Source of the DNA: Pseudomonas sp. MAG733B
Lineage (GTDB): Bacteria; Pseudomonadota; Gammaproteobacteria; Pseudomonadales; Pseudomonadaceae
DNA: 64,000 nt
Reading direction: 5' to 3'
NCBI RefSeq assembly: GCF_036884845.1
Contig: NZ_CP145732.1
Coordinates: 3,596,001 to 3,660,000, forward strand
In this document: positions 27,742-42,171 of the stretch, one piece after another
Layout: each line of letters begins with the position of its first letter
How positions within the stretch are numbered: the first letter of the stretch is position 1
Made by a program: the position numbers and the translations under genes
The notes under the pieces: generated by a model
What the model saw: the letters and a program-made list of their open reading frames with translations, nothing else
Told to the model about the DNA's origin: nothing
The model's database searches: none

Positions 27742-31083
<3,342 letters not shown>

Positions 31084-31085
31084 TC

Positions 31086-33320
<2,235 letters not shown>

Positions 33321-33349
33321 TCCCAGACCGCTGATCGCGAACAAGCTAT

Positions 33350-33410
33350 GCTCCTACAAAGGCAAAAACGCCGAATACCTGTAGGAGCAAGGCTTGCCCG
33401 CGATGGCGTC
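33350..33410. repeat. REP-like element, 'GTAGGAGC' type
   Basis: GCTCCTACA (33350-33358) is inverted as TGTAGGAGC (33380-33388) and followed by AAGGCTTGCCCGCGATGGCG, the body of a Pseudomonas REP. It lies after glgB, in the convergent gap before the barrel gene. Confidence 0.7.
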
Positions 33411-33443
33411 AGCCCAGTCAATACAACTCTTGAGGTCTGTTCC

Positions 33444-34511
33444 TCACCACCGCATCCGCACACCCAGGCTGCCAATGATCCCGTTCAGATCATTGTCATC
33501 CACATCACTGCTGTAATCGGCGCTGACGTACAGGCTCACGGTCGGCGTGACCTTTGCCACCAGCCCCAATCCCAACTCGACCGTTGAAGAGTTGCGACTG
33601 CTGCTGATCTTGTCGACCTGATCGAGCGTCACGGTATTACCGGTGTACACCGTGTGCCACAAGTTGGTCCGCACATAGGGTTCGACGGGCAGGCCGTTGA
33701 TGTCGTAGCTCCCTTTCAATTTGGCACCGACCCGACCGCTCCACGACGTCAAGTCGCTGGAGGACGCATTGGCTGAGCCCGCGTAAGGGGTGTCCAGGGT
33801 GATCCGCTGGTTGATCAATTGTGCTTGCGGTTCAACTACCCAGTTCTCGCTGATGCCAATCGGGAAGCCGCCTTCGACCGACAGCGTCACCGCGCTGCCT
33901 TCGGTAATTTGCCGCGCGCCTTGATCGTTGCGGCTGACACCGTTGACCCGGCCACCGCTGGCCGACAGATCGACGTGCCAGCCTTGTGGGCCGGTCAGAC
34001 TGTAGTAGGCGCCGAGGCTTTGGCCTTGCAGGTTGAGGGTGTCGGTGTTCGGGTCGGACATGCCGCGATTGGTCACCAGGCCATTGCTGTTGCCCTGAAT
34101 CTGGTTGGTGCCGCCAATCAGGCCGACTCGCTGGGTATGGCCGCTGGTGCTTTGCAGGGTCAGGATCGCCGGGCCTTTGAGTTCGCCTGAACCGAAGTTG
34201 GTAAAGCCTTGGGCGAGGGCGTCGGTTTGCGCCTGGCGTGACGCCTGTCCGTAAATCTGATCCCAGGCATAGGGCGTTGCGTCTTCGGTGGTGAAGTGGC
34301 TACTTCGTATGTCGGGGTTGGGGCTGAAACGGCCGGGGTAGGTGGTGTCGAGAGCAGGCAGGGTAAGCACGGGAATGTCCTGGCGATACCAGGGCGTTAC
34401 TTCTTCCTCGGCCGGTTGGGCCTGTACTTCCATGGAGGAGCACAGCAAGAGTGAACTCGAGACAGTGCAAAAAGTGACTTTGATCTCTTGTTGGGTGAGT
34501 GAAGTTCTCAT
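33444..34511 (-). CDS. Autotransporter beta-barrel protein with almost no passenger
   Basis: A 355-residue protein with a signal sequence of about 31 residues and a short linker, then a barrel-type autotransporter domain from about residue 75 to the terminal RMRW. Strands such as GWHVDLSASGGRVNGVSRND, ENWVVEPQAQLINQRITLD and VSLYVSADYSSDVDDND alternate as in PF03797. It lacks the long beta-helix passenger found in its neighbour. The start at 34511 is chosen over an in-frame TTG 18 bases upstream; the ribosome site is poor for both. Its barrel is related to that of the adjacent 847-residue autotransporter, so the two probably arose by duplication. It may be a remnant, a regulator of its neighbour or a free porin-like protein. 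Confidence 0.82.
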   Translation of the reverse strand: MRTSLTQQEIKVTFCTVSSSLLLCSSMEVQAQPAEEEVTPWYRQDIPVLTLPALDTTYPGRFSPNPDIRSSHFTTEDATPYAWDQIYGQASRQAQTDALAQGFTNFGSGELKGPAILTLQSTSGHTQRVGLIGGTNQIQGNSNGLVTNRGMSDPNTDTLNLQGQSLGAYYSLTGPQGWHVDLSASGGRVNGVSRNDQGARQITEGSAVTLSVEGGFPIGISENWVVEPQAQLINQRITLDTPYAGSANASSSDLTSWSGRVGAKLKGSYDINGLPVEPYVRTNLWHTVYTGNTVTLDQVDKISSSRNSSTVELGLGLVAKVTPTVSLYVSADYSSDVDDNDLNGIIGSLGVRMRW

Positions 34512-34825
34512 GGCGGGGCTACCTTGCAATCGCGTGCCGTACTTGCCTTGGCGTCTCTCCTACCCCGAACGAGGGGCGACCGAATGTATGGAGGCAAGCC
34601 GGGGGCCGCCCGTGTTCGCGGGTGTCTTGGGGGCTTGCCCCTGATTGTGTTTCCGGGGGTAGTACCGTGAAGTCAAGAAGACCCCTGCCACTGCGTCAAG
34701 AAAATGGCCGATAAATGGTAGGGCTATTTTTGCTTCTATAAGTGCCTGATTTACGACGCATCCCTAAGTTCTTGTTTATTGGAAAATTCGTCAAAAAACT
34801 CGCGGGCTAGAGCTATTGCTCGGAG
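34512..34825. other. Gap between the two autotransporter genes
   Basis: About 310 bases with no supported gene. The left part is GC-rich with a short GGGGC/GCCCC palindrome at 34630-34641. The right part is AT-rich (TTTATTGGAAAATTCGTC near 34780) and may hold the leftward promoter of the smaller barrel gene. No convincing -35/-10 pair or terminator was found. Confidence 0.4.
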
Positions 34826-37369
34826 TTACCAGCTCAGCCTGATACCCAGGTTGCCGGCCATTCCTCGCTGCTGATTGCTGTCGATATTGCTGCTGTAGTC
34901 GGCGTTGGCGTACACGCTGACGCTGGGGGCGAGGGTCAGGATCGCGCCGATACCTAGATCGGCCCATGAAGTCCTTTGCTCGGTGTCGATGTCGGTGGTT
35001 CCGGCAAAAGTGACCGTGTCAGTCCCGGTAAAGGTGTGCCACAGGTTGGCGCGCAAGTAGGGTTCCAGTGGCAGGCCGCTGACGTCGTAGCGACCTTTGA
35101 GGCGAGCGCCGAAGCGCCCGGTCAAGGCCGGATCGGAATCGAAGGACACCCGGGAAACACCGTCGTCCTGACTGTCGAGATCAATCTGTTGGTGGATGAT
35201 TTGCGCCTGGGGTTCGATGACCCAGTTGTTCGCCATCGCGAAGGGATAGCCAGCCTCCACTGAAAGGGTCAGGGCATGCCCGTCATTGTCGATCTTCAGA
35301 CCTCGATCGGAATGGCTGCCACCGTAAAGCCAGGTGTGCATTGCCAACGCATCGATGTACGCATTGCCGGGATCGGTGATTGTCCAATAGACGCCGAGGC
35401 TGTCGCCCTCAAGCTCGACCTTGCCGGCGCGTTTGTCTTCGAAGCCCTGATTGAAACCGTCGACATCACCTTTCAAGCGGCTGTGGCCGACGAAGAAACC
35501 GCTGCGCTGGGTTTGCCCGCCTGCCAATTGCGAAGCAAAAAGATCGTTGCCGACCTGGAAGCCATTGAGCGAACCGTCGACCCTGGGTGTCACGGTGCCG
35601 GCCCAGGTTTGCTCGTAGTTCTTGCCATAGACCCGGCCCCAGCCTGCACCGAAGGATCCGGTCTCGGTCAGCAGACGTTGATCGCCCTGGCGATCGTGGA
35701 AGGTGCCGAGGGCGGTCATGGTCAATTGCGCCGCTGCTGGCGGCAACACTGACCAGGTCGGGACTTCCGGACGATACAAGGGGATCGGTGCTGAGCCCGG
35801 TGCAGGAACCGGCACCGACGGACTGCCGGCCGCCGCCACTGGCGTGGCTACCAGCGGCACCAGAATCGGCGGCAGCGTCGGGTCGGGGTTGGGCACCGCA
35901 ACCAGCGGCACTGCCACGGCAGCCGAGCGCAAATACCAACTGTTTTCGCTGCCGACCGTGACACCGCCCTTGTACAGGACGTAATCATAGGCTCCGGCCG
36001 ATACCGGAGCCTTGAGGCTGAAGGCGTCGCTGTTGCTGACGGCCGTGCCTTGGGCCTGAACCACTTGGATGCCGTTCTGCAAGGTTTCCGCGCCGGCGCC
36101 ACCCAGGTTGCTCACGGTAATGGCCGTGGTGCCTGTGAGCGTTCCGCCGTTGACCACCAGTTTGTCGCTCGGTGAACTGTCATCGCCCAGCGCACTTTGC
36201 ACCCACAACTGTCCGCCATTACCTGCGTAATTACCCTGCACCGTCAGCATGTCGCTGGTATTGCCACCGCTCAGATCGATGATCCCGGCGTTGTTCAGGG
36301 TAGCGCGTTGGCCGGCGGTGAAAGGCGTGATTCTGCCCTGGGTGGACGTCAGAACGCTGCTGCCGTCGATGTTGAATACGCCGGTGCCGCTGGTGCCGTC
36401 ACCGAGAACGAAGTTACCGGCGAGATCGAACTGAGAGCCGTTGTTCAGGTTGACCGTTTCCCAATTGACGTAGCGCCCGGCCCCCGCGGTTGTGGTGCGG
36501 TCGAAGGTCAGCACATCGATGCCGGTGCTGCCGTTGAGGCTGGGTGTCTGGGCGAGTGTGCTCTCGCCGAGATTGCGCAGGGTTGCACTGTCATTGCCGT
36601 CTTCCAGCAAGATTTGCGAACGGATAATGCCGCCGCCATCCCACACGAAGGTGTCGTTGCCGGTGCTGGCACGGACCTCGCCAACGATCTCGCCGCCGGT
36701 CACCGTGATGCTGTCGTTGCCGCCGCTGACGCTGATGTTGCCGCCGATCCTGCCCCCGGAAACGATGATGGTGTCGGTGCCGAAACCGGTGACCAGGTTG
36801 CCGAGGATCTGCCCGCCGGACAGGTCGAACAGGTTGTTGTCGAGTTTCATGTCGACCCGGCCGATGGTGCCTCCGGTCATCGTGGCGGTGTCACCGTCCT
36901 CGAAGGCACCGACAATCGTGCCACCGGTCATGCGGAAGAAGTCACGATTGTCGCCCTGGGCCAGGGACCCGATGCTGCCACCACTCATGGTGAAGTTGTC
37001 GATGCCATTGCCCTGGTTGACGGGACCGGTGACCTGGCCGTTGCTGATGTTGAAGACATCGGCGCCATCCCCCTGATCCACGATGCCCACGATACGACCG
37101 GAATCCATGTTGATCGTGTCAGTGCCTGCACCGAACGTCACGTCGCCATTGATCGTTCCGGTGCCGTTGGCGGGCAGATTCAGGGTGTTGTTGCCCGCCA
37201 GATCGGTCAACGGCCCGCTGCTGGCGCTATCGCATGTGAAGGTGTCGTTGCCGGCGGTCGGGGTAAGGGTGCAGGCGGCTTGGGAGGAGGATGACCATCC
37301 GACACAAAGCCAGAGGGAAAAAGCACAGGCGCTGTAGCGGTACTTGGGCAGATCTGTCGAAAAAGTCAT
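34826..37369 (-). CDS. Autotransporter adhesin-like protein with RTX-like repeats in the passenger
   Basis: An 847-residue type Va secreted protein. A signal peptide ends near residue 31 (SSSSQA). Residues about 79-266 are nine or so repeats of about 20 residues with the plan G-x-D-x-Phi-x-Phi-S-G-G-x-I-x-G (for example GTDTIIVSGGRIGGNI and GNDSITVTGGEIVGEV), expected to stack as a beta-helix. Residues about 270-470 resemble the autochaperone/pertactin-type region. A Pro-rich hinge follows (about 490-545), then the translocator barrel (about 565-847) ending in LGIRLSW. GGAGA lies about 8 bases before the ATG. Surface adhesion or biofilm matrix binding is the usual role; the ligand is unknown. 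Confidence 0.88.
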   Translation of the reverse strand: MTFSTDLPKYRYSACAFSLWLCVGWSSSSQAACTLTPTAGNDTFTCDSASSGPLTDLAGNNTLNLPANGTGTINGDVTFGAGTDTINMDSGRIVGIVDQGDGADVFNISNGQVTGPVNQGNGIDNFTMSGGSIGSLAQGDNRDFFRMTGGTIVGAFEDGDTATMTGGTIGRVDMKLDNNLFDLSGGQILGNLVTGFGTDTIIVSGGRIGGNISVSGGNDSITVTGGEIVGEVRASTGNDTFVWDGGGIIRSQILLEDGNDSATLRNLGESTLAQTPSLNGSTGIDVLTFDRTTTAGAGRYVNWETVNLNNGSQFDLAGNFVLGDGTSGTGVFNIDGSSVLTSTQGRITPFTAGQRATLNNAGIIDLSGGNTSDMLTVQGNYAGNGGQLWVQSALGDDSSPSDKLVVNGGTLTGTTAITVSNLGGAGAETLQNGIQVVQAQGTAVSNSDAFSLKAPVSAGAYDYVLYKGGVTVGSENSWYLRSAAVAVPLVAVPNPDPTLPPILVPLVATPVAAAGSPSVPVPAPGSAPIPLYRPEVPTWSVLPPAAAQLTMTALGTFHDRQGDQRLLTETGSFGAGWGRVYGKNYEQTWAGTVTPRVDGSLNGFQVGNDLFASQLAGGQTQRSGFFVGHSRLKGDVDGFNQGFEDKRAGKVELEGDSLGVYWTITDPGNAYIDALAMHTWLYGGSHSDRGLKIDNDGHALTLSVEAGYPFAMANNWVIEPQAQIIHQQIDLDSQDDGVSRVSFDSDPALTGRFGARLKGRYDVSGLPLEPYLRANLWHTFTGTDTVTFAGTTDIDTEQRTSWADLGIGAILTLAPSVSVYANADYSSNIDSNQQRGMAGNLGIRLSW

Positions 37370-37616
37370 GCTCGTCTCCGCGTTGGGGGCGGTGACTGGG
37401 CTGAGGCATCAGTCACCCTCGGCAGTGCGGGTTGCTAGACAGAGTCATGAAGGTAAACACCCGTAAATCGAGAACCTTCGGCAACGACGGCCACTGTGAG
37501 TCGCATGCCCGTACGATCAATGGTGCACGGACGTCAGCAGCCTAACAGCGGTATTTGGGTGTCGCTACTGTCATAAATAACAGGTAAGTCGGTCCCGATT
37601 TAAAAAAAATCCAACC

Positions 37617-38417
37617 TCACAGCCGCACTTCAACCGCCAATGGCAGATGGTCCGACAGATGCGTCCAGGGTTTGCTGCCGAGTATTTTCGGCTCATGGCT
37701 GCTGGCATTTCGCAGATAAATGCGATCCAGGCGCAGCAGTGGAAAACGCGCAGGGTAGGTTTTTGCGGGGCGGCCGTGATGGCGTTCAAAAGCTTCGTGC
37801 AGGTAGTCGCGACGGGCGAGGGCGGCATTGCCTTGCAGCTGCCAGTCGTTGAAATCGCCGGCGATGATCACCGGTGCATCGTCGGGCAGGGATTCGAGCA
37901 ACTGGCAGAGCAATTGAAGCTGCAACTGCCGATGACTTTCCAGCAGGCTCAAATGCACGCAGATCGCATGGACCTCGGCGTGCCCCGGAACGTCCAGCAC
38001 GCAATGCAGCAGCCCGCGGCGCTCGGGGCCGGTGATGGAAACATCGAGGTTGCGGTATTCGCGAATCGGATATTTCGAAAGCAGCGCATTACCGTGGTGG
38101 CCGTCGGGATAGACCGCATTGCGGCCATAGGCGAAATCGCTCCACATGCTGTCGGCCAGGAACTCGTATTGCGAGGTTTGTGGCCAGTCGTTGTAGCGCG
38201 AGGAATGCCGATCGTGTTCGCCGACGACTTCCTGCAAAAACACCAGGTCCGCCGAGGTGCTGCGTACCGCTTCGCGCAGCTCCGGCAGGATGAATCGGCG
38301 GTTGAGCGCGGTGAATCCCTTGTGAGTATTGACGGTCAGCACACGCAGTCGATGGATGGCCGGTGGTTTGTCCAACGGTACTGATTCGACCGCCTGCGGC
38401 TTGGAAGTACTGGTCAC
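37617..38417 (-). CDS. EEP-fold (endonuclease/exonuclease/phosphatase) protein, YbhP-like
   Basis: A 266-residue metal-dependent phosphodiesterase/nuclease fold. Signature blocks are in order: [23 protein letters not shown], the internal [17 protein letters not shown] (catalytic Asp/Asn) and [13 protein letters not shown] at the C-terminus (catalytic Asp-His). There is no signal peptide. A GTG at 38417 has AGAGGAG at proper spacing, while the GTG two codons earlier lies on top of that site. In E. coli and P. aeruginosa similar genes sit with a cardiolipin synthase, and in P. aeruginosa they occur within the same stress-induced glycogen/trehalose locus. No cardiolipin synthase gene is seen here. 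The substrate is unknown. Confidence 0.88.
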   Translation of the reverse strand: MTSTSKPQAVESVPLDKPPAIHRLRVLTVNTHKGFTALNRRFILPELREAVRSTSADLVFLQEVVGEHDRHSSRYNDWPQTSQYEFLADSMWSDFAYGRNAVYPDGHHGNALLSKYPIREYRNLDVSITGPERRGLLHCVLDVPGHAEVHAICVHLSLLESHRQLQLQLLCQLLESLPDDAPVIIAGDFNDWQLQGNAALARRDYLHEAFERHHGRPAKTYPARFPLLRLDRIYLRNASSHEPKILGSKPWTHLSDHLPLAVEVRL

Positions 38418-38511
38418 TTTCACTCCTCTGAATCAAGGCAAGCTTATCTATGCGACTGATCCTGGGGCGGGCAGTTCAGTTTGAGTGACTTCAGGATAGG
38501 CACCGATCAAG

Positions 38512-38601
38512 TGTGGGAGCGGGCTTGCTCGCGAAAGCGGTGTTTCAGACGACATCAGTGTTGACTGTGCTGACGTCTTCGCGAGCAAGCCCGCTCCCAC
38601 A
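38512..38601. repeat. REP pair, 'TGTGGGAGCGGGC' type
   Basis: TGTGGGAGCGGGCTTGCTCG starts at 38512, and the inverted copy ends TCCCACA at 38601. It lies between the EEP-fold gene and the PIG-L gene, both of which read leftward. Confidence 0.88.
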
Positions 38602-38619
38602 TACTGGATTGTGATCAAT

Positions 38620-39378
38620 TCAGATGAAGACAATTTCATACGGCAAGCGCATTCGTTCCAGCAGGATCCGTGGCAGTAGCGGGGCGATGCCGATCGCCGG
38701 TTCACCGTCGAGCTGGCTGGCGTAGGCATGGGTCGCGTGGCTTTTGCGCGCGACGGTCCAGGTGTCCAGGCGAACCTTGCGGGCACGGTGCCAGGGGATC
38801 GAATCCCGGTCGCGCGTCGGCCAGTGCCAGGCCCAGACCGGCACTTCATTGAAGTCGGCACCGGCGATGTTTGCGGCGGCGGCACTGGCACGGCCGACGG
38901 CGTCGTGATCGCGGGTACCGTCTTCGGACCAGGTGCTGAACACCACGTCGCCGGGCCGCAGGTAGCGGGCGATGAAGCGGGTCAATGCCTGTTCATGCTC
39001 GGCCAGGGCGTTGTCGGTGAAGCCGCCGCGAATCCATTTCAGGCTGTGCATCGGTAACCCGAGCCGGCGCAGGGCTTCAACGCTTTCCTGAGAGCGAAAC
39101 ACGCTGAGGCGTTTCTCCGACCATTGCTGTGATCCCGGATGACTGGCACTGCCGTCGGTTACCGAAATCAATTGCAGCGGATGGCCCATGGCGCTGAGTA
39201 ATTGCAGGAGTCCGCCGCAGGTCACCACTTCATCGCCCGGATGCGGGGCGATCACCACGGCACGAGCACCGGGCGGGACCAGCGACTGTGTGTTGATAAC
39301 CGGAATATTGTCCAGTTGCGGGGCGCTGTTCCAGATCTGTGCTGGCAGGCTGTGTTCACTGATGGAAACAGGTTTCAT
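38620..39378 (-). CDS. PIG-L (LmbE-like) deacetylase with altered HPDD motif
   Basis: A 252-residue protein of the N-acetylglucosaminyl deacetylase fold. The metal-binding block near the N-terminus reads VVIAPHPGDEVVTCGGL, with H46, G48 and D49; the family norm is HPDD, where the first Asp is the proposed catalytic base and the second binds zinc. The later histidine region (STWSEDGTRDHDAVGRAS) is present. Other expected segments are also seen (VTDGSASHP, RRLGLP). AAGGA precedes the start at 39378 by about 9 bases. Such proteins in this locus are of unknown substrate; sugar or lipid amide hydrolysis is the family theme. The Asp-to-Gly change may reduce or alter activity. Confidence 0.88.
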   Translation of the reverse strand: MKPVSISEHSLPAQIWNSAPQLDNIPVINTQSLVPPGARAVVIAPHPGDEVVTCGGLLQLLSAMGHPLQLISVTDGSASHPGSQQWSEKRLSVFRSQESVEALRRLGLPMHSLKWIRGGFTDNALAEHEQALTRFIARYLRPGDVVFSTWSEDGTRDHDAVGRASAAAANIAGADFNEVPVWAWHWPTRDRDSIPWHRARKVRLDTWTVARKSHATHAYASQLDGEPAIGIAPLLPRILLERMRLPYEIVFI

Positions 39379-39585
39379 GGGTGACGTCCTTGTTTCGTTT
39401 CGCCTTCAGTCGTGCGCAATGCTTGCTGCAGGCAAGCCCGGCAGACCCGTGAGGACGGGTTGTTAGCCCTTCGCGGCACTCCGAACCCTGGAATGCCGCG
39501 CATCGAGTATTGCTCATGAAGCGCTATCCGTCGCCTCTGAGCTTGATCCGAAGTGTTTTTTTATCTGACAAGCCTGCGGTTCAGC

Positions 39586-41745
<2,160 letters not shown>

Positions 41746-41766
41746 AAGTGCTCCTGCAGTTTTACC

Positions 41767-41803
41767 GGGCGAACGCGCCCTCGGTGGCGAGAGAACTCGC
41801 CAC
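41767..41803 (-). promoter_or_regulatory. Two tandem hairpins between the DUF2934 gene and glgX
   Basis: GGGCG/CGCCC (41767-41780) and GTGGCGAG/CTCGCCAC (41784-41803, 4-base loop) form two adjacent perfect short stems in the 87-base gap. Neither has a T tract. They could act as RNA-processing or attenuation sites that set the glgX level apart from upstream genes. Confidence 0.35.
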
Positions 41804-41832
41804 GCAGTCAATCGGTACAACGCTTGAAAAAG

Positions 41833-42150
41833 TCAGACCGCCGGCGGTTTCCGCGCTGCGCGAGGCTTTTTCACGGCCTTTTCCCCGGGAGGGATAACGG
41901 CAGAGGCCGCCGCCGGTTTGGTTTTGGCCTTTGACGCGGCGACTTTGCTATCGCCGGCCTTGCCATTGAGGGTTTTGCTGGCGGCGGGTTTGCCGGCAGC
42001 CGCTTTAGCCGGTTTTTTCGGCGCCAGGGCTTCGGCTTCGGCCAGCTTGCGCGCCATCTCCCAATGCCGGGCTTCCTCGCCTTCTGGCTTACCTTCCGAT
42101 TCCCAGATCTGATAGGCAAACTCGCGGATGCGTTTATCGTCGGTACTCAT
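41833..42150 (-). CDS. DUF2934 protein with Lys/Ala/Pro-rich tail
   Basis: A 105-residue protein. Residues 1-40 are the DUF2934 motif (RIREFAYQIWESEGKPEGEE followed by RHWEMA). The rest is a low-complexity, strongly basic tail rich in Ala, Lys and Pro (AKAAAGKPAASK, KPRAARKPPAV), like a histone H1 tail. AGGAGC lies 7 bases before the ATG. It is 21 bases after treY and is a fixed member of this glucan operon in other pseudomonads (P. aeruginosa PA2161 holds the same place). The basic tail suggests nucleic-acid or polyanion binding, but the role is unknown. Confidence 0.88.
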   Translation of the reverse strand: MSTDDKRIREFAYQIWESEGKPEGEEARHWEMARKLAEAEALAPKKPAKAAAGKPAASKTLNGKAGDSKVAASKAKTKPAAASAVIPPGEKAVKKPRAARKPPAV

Positions 42151-42171
42151 CGCAATGCTCCTGAACTGAAC

